Shown here: positions 56,334-64,000 of the stretch, piece after piece
Numbering within the stretch: position 1 is the first letter of the stretch
Layout: every line of letters begins with the position of its first letter
Assembly: GCF_007859195.1 (NCBI RefSeq)
Contig: NZ_VOHL01000003.1
Location: forward strand, 1 to 64,000
Direction of reading: 5' to 3'
Length of the DNA stretch: 64,000 nt
Origin: Streptococcus cuniculipharyngis
GTDB lineage: Bacteria > Bacillota > Bacilli > Lactobacillales > Streptococcaceae
Translations under genes and position numbers: made by a program
The notes under the pieces: model-generated
Database searches by the model: none
What the model was told of the DNA's origin: nothing
Seen by the model: only the letters and a program-made list of their open reading frames with translations

Positions 56334-57060
56334 AGTGTGCCTCCTGACTTAACTGACTTTCCTGATGAAGTTGATAGGCTTGACCATATTTGGAAAAAGA
56401 AACTTTCTCAAAATTATAGGTTTCTAAGATAGTCTGCAACCAAACTGGAATTTGGTCCTCTACCTTAATTTCCATGACAACTTGGTTTTGAGGTAAGAGA
56501 GGGCTAGCCTCAAAACTGGTCAAGGTCAAGTGATTGACCTCCGCATAGGTCAAGTTGGTATCCACCGTTACCCTAACAGAATGGTCGTTTCGTCCCCTAA
56601 AGGATTGGCGTTTGTAGGCGATTAGCATTCTAGGAGTAATGGTGCCATAGCGTTTTTCTAAAAGAGCCAGTTGAGCCATCATACGGTCGTCAACAATTTC
56701 TTTACTCCCCTGACCTGATAAAAATTTTCCTGCTATGGCTGGTGTGGTTGCCACCCGATACTTGTACCCAATCCCCGCGATTTTTTGTTTGATTTCTAAA
56801 AAAGCTGGACTCGTCAGGAGCGGTTTGGGAGCATAGGTCCTAAGTCGAACCTTTTCCTTACCGTGTTTTTTAGCCAGAGAATCCTGAATCATGGTAAAAT
56901 CAGCTGTATCAAAATAAAGACTAGTAATGGTAGAACGTGCAAAAGTATCCTCCATCAGGTGGACTGCCAAATCAGCCATCAAATCTGGTAGGCACTGTTT
57001 GGGAACAAGATACTTGGTCTCCACACGCTTAAATTCTTTCTGGGTCATCTGTTTTGTCAT
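56326..57060 (-). CDS. VTC-domain protein (polyphosphate-polymerase-like)
   Basis: 244 aa. The VTC fold of the yeast vacuolar transporter chaperone catalytic subunit is suggested by FKRVETKYLVPK near the start, TSLYFDT, KVRLRTY, FLEIKQKI, AYKRQSFRG, RVTVDTNL and VVMEIKVE, which supply the basic and acidic tunnel residues. Eukaryotic VTC makes polyphosphate; the bacterial relatives are less well studied. Overlaps DUF4956 by 8 nt. Confidence 0.85.
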   Translation of the reverse strand: MTKQMTQKEFKRVETKYLVPKQCLPDLMADLAVHLMEDTFARSTITSLYFDTADFTMIQDSLAKKHGKEKVRLRTYAPKPLLTSPAFLEIKQKIAGIGYKYRVATTPAIAGKFLSGQGSKEIVDDRMMAQLALLEKRYGTITPRMLIAYKRQSFRGRNDHSVRVTVDTNLTYAEVNHLTLTSFEASPLLPQNQVVMEIKVEDQIPVWLQTILETYNFEKVSFSKYGQAYQLHQESQLSQEAHYA

Positions 57061-57131
57061 GCTTATTTTCCTTTCTGCACTAGGTTTAGTCTATCAAATG
57101 TCACTCATCTGCTCTGCCATTTTCCAAAAGC

Positions 57132-58352
57132 TTAACGACGAGGCATACCGCCACCTCCAGGCCCATTAGCTACAATATCAGTCATCGTCTGACCGTTATG
57201 GATAATAGTGCCACCCGTGTAAGTCGCCGTACCATCAAAGTCAATAGCAGAGGGACCACTAATCGTAATATTACCGCCTGTCACGGCTACATCACCATTG
57301 GAGTCAATGGCGTCTGTATCACCCTGAGCCATATTGATAGTGAGATCCCCACCGTTAATGGTCAGATTGACGCCCTCCATGGCCGTCATACTGTCCGACG
57401 ATTTAGTCCAATCCGTCGCATTGATACCATCATCTGTGGCATTGACAGTAATGGTCCCGCCGTTAATGGTAACAACCTTGCCCTCAATCCCTTCTGTGCT
57501 AGTCTCAATAGTAATATCACCACTGTCAATCACCAAATTGTTGCTGGCATGGATAGCATCATCACCAGCTTTAATAGTGACAGTGCTGTCCGCCAAATAA
57601 AGATTACCCATGGTGGTGTCCTCATCATTGTCTGAGTGGATGGCATCCTCGGTCGCTGTCAAGTTAAGGGTACTTCCTGTAATATTGAGAGCATCATTGG
57701 CCGACAGAGCATGCTTAGCTGCCGTTACCGTATAGGTTCCGCCCGTGATTTTCAAATCATCGTTGGATTTAATGGCATTATTGTAGTTACCTTGGACCGT
57801 GAGACTACCTGTTCCATTGAGGGTCAGGTCTTTTTTACTGTAAATGGCAGCACTAAAGTCTGTTGCTGTTCGATTGGCTGAGTCTGCTAGGTGATTTTGC
57901 GAGCCTTCAGCCAGTGTCACAAAGACCTTGTCTGCTGAGGTTACAGCAATCAAGGCATCTGTCCCTGTCATAGTAACTCCATTTAGAACGAGCTGGACCT
58001 TGTCACTATCTGCTGCCTCGACCAAAATCTGAACGCCCTCACTCTTCCCTGAAATCACATAGGTTCCAGCTTGGCTAATCTTGACTACAGAGCCTGCAAC
58101 GCTCACTCCATTGCCAGCTACTGTTGCTGAAGAACCGTTAAGCTTAATAGTACTAGCGGTTGCTGCATCATAGCTAGCGTCCAAGTCACGGTCTGAGAAA
58201 TAACTGGTGTTACTGGTCTGATTTACTACAAGAGCTTGATTGGATTGACTTGATGTCGCTCCTGTTGTTGAGGAATTTGCTTGGCAAGCCGTCAAGGTCA
58301 TCACCGCCATCAAGCCTGGTAAAATCAATGTTCTTTTGTTGTTTCTTGTCAT
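57132..58352 (-). CDS. Cthe_2159-like carbohydrate-binding lipoprotein, beta-helix
   Basis: 406 aa. Lipoprotein signal with lipobox MTLTAC (Cys23), a short Ser/Gln-rich linker, then a repeating pattern of short beta turns (TINGGTITVNATDDGINATD and similar steps), the right-handed parallel beta-helix of the Cthe_2159 family, which binds polygalacturonate/cellulose-like glycans in its founding member. C-terminus GGGGMPRR. It is commonly found with VTC and DUF4956 proteins, sometimes with CotH, which is absent here. A three-site phased promoter precedes it. Confidence 0.82.
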   Translation of the reverse strand: MTRNNKRTLILPGLMAVMTLTACQANSSTTGATSSQSNQALVVNQTSNTSYFSDRDLDASYDAATASTIKLNGSSATVAGNGVSVAGSVVKISQAGTYVISGKSEGVQILVEAADSDKVQLVLNGVTMTGTDALIAVTSADKVFVTLAEGSQNHLADSANRTATDFSAAIYSKKDLTLNGTGSLTVQGNYNNAIKSNDDLKITGGTYTVTAAKHALSANDALNITGSTLNLTATEDAIHSDNDEDTTMGNLYLADSTVTIKAGDDAIHASNNLVIDSGDITIETSTEGIEGKVVTINGGTITVNATDDGINATDWTKSSDSMTAMEGVNLTINGGDLTINMAQGDTDAIDSNGDVAVTGGNITISGPSAIDFDGTATYTGGTIIHNGQTMTDIVANGPGGGGMPRR

Positions 58353-58376
58353 AAGCCTTACCTTCTTTTTGCTATC

Positions 58377-58420
58377 ATTATAGGTTTGTTTTCTGAAAAG
58401 ATACTGAAAATTTTCTGAAA
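58377..58420 (-). promoter_or_regulatory. Promoter with three phased TTTCAG repeats (response-regulator-type site)
   Basis: On the minus strand TTTCAG occurs three times with exactly 11-bp period (plus-strand CTGAAA at 58415-58420, 58404-58409 and 58393-58398), then after 10 nt TATAAT (58382-58377). The last repeats replace a normal -35. The ATG is at 58352. Confidence 0.78.
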
Positions 58421-58432
58421 TTTTCCTTAAAC

Positions 58433-58459
58433 AAAAACCAAGCCCTGAGGACTTGGTTT
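58433..58459. terminator. Terminator downstream of mnmA
   Basis: Stem AAACCAAG / CTTGGTTT with a 9-nt loop; T run on the minus strand. It lies about 130 nt after the mnmA stop; the stretch between (58463-58591) shows nothing recognisable. Confidence 0.8.
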
Positions 58460-58591
58460 ATCATTTCTATTAACGATTTGTTCTTGATTTATGGGCAATA
58501 AGATAGCATAGTTCTTAGATCAGCCAAAACACCACTTACAGTTTTTCCTTCATATTCCTGATAAACTATCAATAGTCAGCACAACTTGGGA

Positions 58592-59815
<1,224 letters not shown>

Positions 59816-59819
59816 TCAA

Positions 59820-61523
59820 TTAAGCCTTAGATGTCAATTTTTTGAAATGTAGACGGCTTGTCAAAAAAATTCCTAGCCAAGCTAGTGAAGTCATCACCAA
59901 ACTTACTGTAAAGATTAGCGGAGCTTGATAGGTCAATACGAGTTTATTCATTCCCTGCTGAGAGGTCACAAGAGGCACTCCAATTTCAGATAATTGATAA
60001 TCACTTGACATCAACTTGACACCATTCAGGGTTAACTGTGATCCTGTGTAAACAAAGATAGGAATAGAGACTTTCTCCCCTGCTTGGGCTGTCCACTCTA
60101 CAGATAGTTGGTGATTAGTGACAGACTTTTTAAACTGACTGTTGGGAAAGATAATTTGTTGAGCATATAACTTATAGGTGTTTTTACCTGTCAAATCACC
60201 GTAAACCGGAACATAGTCTGGTGTTGCTTTCTGAATCACCCTGAGCAGTTTTCGTTTATCTACATCGAACAAGCTTGCTCGTGTCTGTTGGTAATCATCA
60301 AACAAGTAAACATGTTTACTCTTTTTTAAAACATATTCGTTGCGATGCGCCTTCTCAGCTTGTTGAGTAGCATACTGACTGGTTTCAACCATAGCTCCAA
60401 TAACTGCCAAACTCAGTAGAAATGATAATAACCACTGCCGCTGCTGAAAACTTGTTAGGGCGCGCCCCGCTAAAACAATTAACAAAACTGTCGTCGGTAT
60501 AAAAAATCTAAATGGAAACTGTATCAATTCAGCAAACTTTACACCTCTGTCAACCAAATCTTGCCAAGGAAAATAGCTTGTTGATAGAAAGAAAAACAGG
60601 AAATAAGTTATGGCTAAAACCCATTCCCACTTGGCTACCTTTTTCCAATAAAACAAGAAATAGCCTAGCTGGGCTATAAACAGAACGAAGAGAAACTGAG
60701 GTCGTGTTAACCAATAGCTAGAGGCTTGATTAATTGTATGTTTCCCCATCAAAGGATTGACAAAAGGATCTAGCAGAAGATTATCTTGTCGTAAAAAAAT
60801 TAGGGCCGTCCAAATATTCAAGGTTAAAAGCACCGCTAAAACAACTGACAAAGTTGTTTGCCCAAGTATTTTTAGCTTCGCTGAACTCTTCATCAAACCA
60901 TAAAGATAAAAAGGGACATACATCATGACTAAAAAAAGGGCACTCAAGACATGAACCTGTAACATCAGAGCAACCGATACCGCCAGACGAATGACTTCAA
61001 TTTTGTCTTGAAAAATTAACCGTATCATCGGAATTAGACAATAAGGCATTAGAGCTGCTCCCCAGCTAGAAAAACCCTGCCGGATAGACCAATATTGGAT
61101 AGAAAAAGTCGTCAAATAAAAGATGGCTAAAGCCAGGGCAATCGTCCCTCTAACCTTGACCTCCCTCAACAAAGCATACATTGAATTTCCCGCGAATAGC
61201 CCTAAAACAAAACGGGATAGCAGTTGATAGCCGAACCAGTTCTTACTCAAAAGAACTAAAATCCCTTGAAAATAAGCAAAAAAAGGCCCGTATAAAGCAT
61301 TGACAATTCGTCCCGATTGCTGAAAACCGTAAATCGAAATAAAGTAGTTCAAATTAAGTGACTTAATCTGCATCGCAGCATCATAAAAGCGATTATAATG
61401 AAAGATAGAATCTGAACCAAAAATGACATCACGACCTAGCCATTGCGGTAAAATCATAACGAAACTAGATAAAGCAATCAAAAGAAAGGGAAAATAACCA
61501 ACTATTTTTTTCTGATTAAACAT
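59820..61523 (-). CDS. Large polytopic membrane protein, possible GT-C type (YfhO-like)
   Basis: 567 aa from ATG 61523; the frame is open to 61607 but overlaps the divergent gene and its promoter. About twelve N-terminal membrane helices, an extracytoplasmic C-terminal domain (about 400-540) and a last helix near 545. The early loop has GSDSIFHYNRFYDAAMQ, an Asp pattern seen in GT-C glycosyltransferases. It could move a lipid-linked sugar; function not proven. Extended -10 TGTTATAAT lies 6 nt before the ATG, so the mRNA is probably leaderless. Confidence 0.7.
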   Translation of the reverse strand: MFNQKKIVGYFPFLLIALSSFVMILPQWLGRDVIFGSDSIFHYNRFYDAAMQIKSLNLNYFISIYGFQQSGRIVNALYGPFFAYFQGILVLLSKNWFGYQLLSRFVLGLFAGNSMYALLREVKVRGTIALALAIFYLTTFSIQYWSIRQGFSSWGAALMPYCLIPMIRLIFQDKIEVIRLAVSVALMLQVHVLSALFLVMMYVPFYLYGLMKSSAKLKILGQTTLSVVLAVLLTLNIWTALIFLRQDNLLLDPFVNPLMGKHTINQASSYWLTRPQFLFVLFIAQLGYFLFYWKKVAKWEWVLAITYFLFFFLSTSYFPWQDLVDRGVKFAELIQFPFRFFIPTTVLLIVLAGRALTSFQQRQWLLSFLLSLAVIGAMVETSQYATQQAEKAHRNEYVLKKSKHVYLFDDYQQTRASLFDVDKRKLLRVIQKATPDYVPVYGDLTGKNTYKLYAQQIIFPNSQFKKSVTNHQLSVEWTAQAGEKVSIPIFVYTGSQLTLNGVKLMSSDYQLSEIGVPLVTSQQGMNKLVLTYQAPLIFTVSLVMTSLAWLGIFLTSRLHFKKLTSKA

Positions 61524-61529
61524 GTTCCT

Positions 61530-61538
61530 ATTATAACA
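61530..61538 (-). promoter_or_regulatory. Extended -10 promoter of the large membrane protein, leaderless type
   Basis: TGTTATAAT, AGGAAC, ATG 61523. The start point should fall on the ATG. Confidence 0.65.
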
Positions 61539-61577
61539 TAAGCCTAGTGCTTTTTCCTTAACAAATCTAAAAGAACC

Positions 61578-61586
61578 TGATAAAAT
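61578..61586 (+). promoter_or_regulatory. Extended -10 promoter of the histidine phosphatase gene, leaderless type
   Basis: TGATAAAAT, AACAGAC (7 nt), ATG 61594. No ribosome site. Confidence 0.65.
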
Positions 61587-61593
61587 AACAGAC

Positions 61594-62199
61594 ATGGTAA
61601 CTAACATTTATTTTATCAGACACGCTCAACCAAATCTTGACAACCATGATGACTTCCAAAGAGAATTAAGTGACAAAGGTTTACAAGATTGTCAACTGCT
61701 TACACAATACTTTAAACAGATTCCTATCCATGCTATCCTGTCCAGCCCCTACAAACGGGCTTATGATACCCTTAAACCACTTGCCAAGAACAAACACCTT
61801 TCTATCCAAACAGATAGTCGTTTTCGAGAACGTAAGATTACATCTGAGTGGATTAAGGATTTTGACACTTTCGCCCAAAAACAATGGGCTGATTTTTCGT
61901 ATCATCTCCCTGCGGGCGAATCGCTCCAAGACGTACAAATCCGTATGCTTGATGGATTGACAGAAGCATTACACACCTACCCAGACAAAACGATTGTGAT
62001 TGGATCACATGGAACAGCTATTTCCAGTCTTATTCATTATTTTTATCCTGATTTTGGCTATCGTGACTTCTTTCTACTTAAAGATACCATGCCCTTTATC
62101 TTGAAACTTGAATGCCAGGGAAGACATTGTTTGTCAATCGATCTTTACAATGTATTTACAGAACAATCTTTTACTTATTTCTCAAATAAAGCAGATTAG
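61594..62199 (+). CDS. Histidine phosphatase superfamily protein
   Basis: 201 aa. The catalytic RHG-like motif is IRHAQPN (His10) and the second His is in GSHGTAISS near 137; Arg in SSPYKRAYDTLKPL supports a phosphate pocket. Substrate unknown (phosphoglycerate mutase-like or small-molecule phosphatase). Divergent from the membrane protein, 70 nt between the ATGs; ends at a bidirectional terminator. Confidence 0.88.
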   Translation: MVTNIYFIRHAQPNLDNHDDFQRELSDKGLQDCQLLTQYFKQIPIHAILSSPYKRAYDTLKPLAKNKHLSIQTDSRFRERKITSEWIKDFDTFAQKQWADFSYHLPAGESLQDVQIRMLDGLTEALHTYPDKTIVIGSHGTAISSLIHYFYPDFGYRDFFLLKDTMPFILKLECQGRHCLSIDLYNVFTEQSFTYFSNKAD

Positions 62200-62226
62200 G
62201 GGCTTAACATCCTTTGACTAAATAAC

Positions 62227-62261
62227 AAAAAGACAATCTCATTTCCTGAGATTGTCTTTTT
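62227..62261. terminator. Bidirectional terminator
   Basis: Perfect 15-bp stem AAAAAGACAATCTCA / TGAGATTGTCTTTTT with a 5-nt loop, serving both converging genes. Confidence 0.95.
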
Positions 62262-62284
62262 AAAACTAATTTAATAGACCTGAC

Positions 62285-63091
62285 TTATTGAAGACCCCAA
62301 GCAGCCAATCCCTGTGAATTATAAGCATTAATGGCCGCGTTAATTTGATCTTGAACAGTTGCTGTTGAGCCCCAACCTGGCATTGTTTGGAATAACCCAG
62401 AAGCACCTGACCCATTGTAGGCATTAGGATCACCATTTGACTCACGCGCAATGATATATTCCCATGTTGACTGAGGTACTCCAGTGGCAGCTGCCATTTG
62501 AGCTGCAGCTTCACTACCGACAACACCTGCACTATTTCCATTAGCCAAGACATAACCACCATAAGATGCTGCCAAATCTTGGTTAGGGGCATAAACATAG
62601 CCTGCTGGAGGTTCTGGCAAAGTTTCAGCAGAGTTTTCAGCTACTGCTACCGCCGTACCAGCAGTGTCCACTGCAGCTTCCCCTACAACAGAAGCAGTCT
62701 CTCCTCCTACCCCTTCCATTACTGATGAAGCACTTGCTTGTTCTGTCAACACTTCAGATGATACTACTTCTCCACCAAATTCCAAAGTCGCTGATGAAAC
62801 ACTTGCTGACTGACTTATTTCAGAGCTACTGCTTGCCTTACTAGATTTCTTATTTGTTGAACTAGTTGATGTTTTACTAGTCTTGCTTGAACTGCTACTT
62901 GATGATTGGGATGTTGCCTTGGTGCTTGAAGCACTTGACTCTACTGCGCTTGATGCTGAGTTTGCTACTTGATCAGTATTTTTCCCTGTCAATAGGCCAA
63001 ACAAACCGATTACTAGCGCTAGTAGGAGTACCAAGGCTCCTAAAATCTTAGTCAGACAAGATCCTTTTGATTTTTGTCGACGACTTGCCAT
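62285..63091 (-). CDS. Secreted/anchored transglycosylase-like protein with Ser-rich linker
   Basis: 268 aa. A basic N-terminus and one membrane helix (about 15-36), a long Ser/Thr/Lys linker (about 40-100) and a Val/Ala/Glu region, then a C-terminal lysozyme-like domain (about 195-268: [46 protein letters not shown]). Glu in ARESNG is the probable catalytic residue. Acts on peptidoglycan at the cell surface. Confidence 0.82.
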   Translation of the reverse strand: MASRRQKSKGSCLTKILGALVLLLALVIGLFGLLTGKNTDQVANSASSAVESSASSTKATSQSSSSSSSKTSKTSTSSTNKKSSKASSSSEISQSASVSSATLEFGGEVVSSEVLTEQASASSVMEGVGGETASVVGEAAVDTAGTAVAVAENSAETLPEPPAGYVYAPNQDLAASYGGYVLANGNSAGVVGSEAAAQMAAATGVPQSTWEYIIARESNGDPNAYNGSGASGLFQTMPGWGSTATVQDQINAAINAYNSQGLAAWGLQ

Positions 63092-63201
63092 AATATATGA
63101 TTACCTTCTCTTTCATTAAATCTATTTTTAATATTACCCTTAAAATATTACTTTTTGATGTAATTTAGGTTAAAAAGATTACAAAAAGATGTTAAGTTCA
63201 A

Positions 63202-63238
63202 GTAAAAATGCCCCAATACTGTGATTAGGGCAGCATTT
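63202..63238. terminator. Terminator of the LysM gene
   Basis: Stem AAAAATGC.CCC / GGG.GCATTTTT with a small interior mismatch; A run and T run flank it on opposite sides. Confidence 0.85.
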
Positions 63239-63748
63239 TTAATACCAACCGTTAGCTAACCAAAAAGCTTGGGCTGCTGACCAGGAACCATAACGTTGTT
63301 TAACATAGGCTTCAGCCACACGCTCTTGATTTTCTGGAGATAAATCACCGTTCAAATAGCTCAAACTCAATTGGTAACGTCCATAATACTGACCATTTTG
63401 TGCTGTATAGCTACCACTTGATTCTTTTTGAGCAATCCATTCCTTGGCTGCCTGATCTGCCTCAGTTAAAACTGTTACCGAGGGTAAATTAGACTGACTG
63501 GGGATGGTTTCTTGAGGACTACTATCGGGCAAGTTTAATACCTGACCTAGTTTAATCAGATTTGCATCTGCTATCTGATTTAGTTGAATCAGTTGTTCAA
63601 GACTAGTCTGATGGCGACTAGCTATGCCTAATAACGTATCTCCCTCTTTAACTGTATAACTAGAAGCGCTAACTAGACTAGGAGCTACTAGACTGGTCAA
63701 CACAGTCAAGCCTACTACTAATTTTTTCAACTTAATGGTTTTATTCAT
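63239..63748 (-). CDS. Secreted LysM protein with transglycosylase-like C-terminus
   Basis: 169 aa from ATG 63748 (AGGTG 6 nt upstream; a GTG at 63757 is less likely). Signal peptide (about 1-28, ending VSA), one LysM domain (SSYTVKEGDTLLGIASRHQT at about 29-48, to about 73), a linker, and a lysozyme-like domain (AKEWIAQKESSGSYTAQNGQ, then YYGRYQLSLSYL). The pattern matches streptococcal LysM/transglycosylase proteins involved in cell-wall turnover. A hairpin and an extra AAAGGAGGTG lie in the leader. Confidence 0.85.
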   Translation of the reverse strand: MNKTIKLKKLVVGLTVLTSLVAPSLVSASSYTVKEGDTLLGIASRHQTSLEQLIQLNQIADANLIKLGQVLNLPDSSPQETIPSQSNLPSVTVLTEADQAAKEWIAQKESSGSYTAQNGQYYGRYQLSLSYLNGDLSPENQERVAEAYVKQRYGSWSAAQAFWLANGWY

Positions 63749-63769
63749 TTCTTTCACCTAGCTTTCTTT

Positions 63770-63785
63770 AAGATAGTTCTATCTT
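63770..63785 (-). promoter_or_regulatory. Perfect hairpin in the leader of the LysM gene
   Basis: AAGATAG-AA-CTATCTT on the minus strand, directly after AAAGGAGGTGT, about 22 nt before the ATG. Possibly a stabiliser or control of translation; no ORF uses the strong upstream ribosome-like site. Confidence 0.45.
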
Positions 63786-63849
63786 ACACCTCCTTTGTTA
63801 CTTAATAATTGAAACGAGGTTAACTTATGTGACAAAAAATTGCTAAATA

Positions 63850-63880
63850 ACTAAAGAACAACACCCTAAGGCATTGTTCT
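63850..63880 (-). terminator. Terminator of ecfT
   Basis: Stem AGAACAA / TTGTTCT with inner CC/GG and G-U pairs, then TTAGTTATTT on the minus strand, at the ecfT stop. Confidence 0.7.
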
Positions 63881-64000
63881 AGGATTTCAATAGAAAAAGA
63901 GATAGGGCCAATAGTATCATTAACATAATCAATAAACTATCTCGCCGAGCCCAACTTAGTTGGCGGTATTTACTACGACCATCTCCTCCTTGATAACCTC
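63879..64000 (-). CDS. ecfT: Energy-coupling factor transporter EcfT, C-terminus only
   Basis: Only the last 40 codons are in the window. GYQGGDGRSKYRQLSWARRD followed by a hydrophobic last helix (SLLIMLMILLALSLFLLKS) matches the end of streptococcal EcfT, the membrane coupling subunit of ECF vitamin transporters; the usual MEARGYQGG context lies beyond the edge. Confidence 0.8.
   Translation of the reverse strand, partial: GYQGGDGRSKYRQLSWARRDSLLIMLMILLALSLFLLKS

Overview
The window is a stretch of Streptococcus chromosome. The support is a ComR/ComS competence pair, a wzg-wzh-wzd-wze (cpsABCD) capsule operon with a divergent CpsY-type LysR gene, the rarA / 6S RNA / tRNA-Lys arrangement, Veg next to the replicative helicase, low GC, and many extended -10 (TGnTATAAT) promoters. 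The species cannot be named from the sequence alone. Almost all genes are on the minus strand.

Layout, low to high coordinates. (1) 1-3419: the N-terminal ~1139 codons of a cell-surface adhesin that runs off the left edge in a perfect SETP repeat stalk; its promoter has a 9-C tract in the -35/-10 spacer. (2) 3.6-9.8 kb: proS, rseP, cdsA, uppS, yajC, purR. (3) 9.9-14.3 kb: yhaM, rmuC, thiN, rpe, rsgA. (4) 14.4-15.8 kb: comS (a 19-codon pheromone gene) and comR with a long leader. (5) 16-18.3 kb: ksgA, rnmV, tatD. (6) 18.4-33.5 kb: a capsule locus. It has cpsABCD, a short initiating sugar transferase, wzx, glf, a DUF4422 transferase, wzy, licD, a GT2, tarI, tarJ, an acyltransferase and a second GT2 that looks like a galactofuranosyltransferase. 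The predicted polymer carries galactofuranose and a ribitol-phosphate group. (7) 33.5-39.8 kb: cpsY, rpmH, a LytTR/DUF3021 pair, khpB(jag)-yidC-rnpA, a LacI regulator, rsmE, prmA. (8) 40.7-44.2 kb: a frameshifted NUDIX gene, a DUF3013 gene, a GIY-YIG protein, rarA, 6S RNA and tRNA-Lys(CTT). (9) 44.3-47.6 kb: a PadR-DUF1700-DUF4097 envelope operon and a catabolite-controlled MFS transporter. (10) 47.7-54.6 kb: rpsD, veg, dnaC, rplI, gdpP, mnmG. (11) 54.7-59.7 kb: NUDIX remnants and an intact NUDIX gene, then a DUF4956 / VTC-domain / Cthe_2159-like lipoprotein cluster and mnmA. (12) 59.8-64 kb: a large membrane protein, a histidine phosphatase, two secreted muralytic proteins, and the C-terminus of ecfT at the right edge.

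The strongest points for follow-up are these: a probable phase-variable promoter for the surface adhesin; a comRS locus whose predicted pheromone lacks the usual Trp-Trp motif, with a cre site over the comR -35; three phased TTTCAG hexamers before the Cthe_2159-like gene; four genes whose extended -10 sits 6-7 nt from the ATG (predicted leaderless mRNAs); and two decayed NUDIX genes. Several gene starts were moved inward from the longest possible reading frame because a good ribosome binding site lies before an internal ATG.
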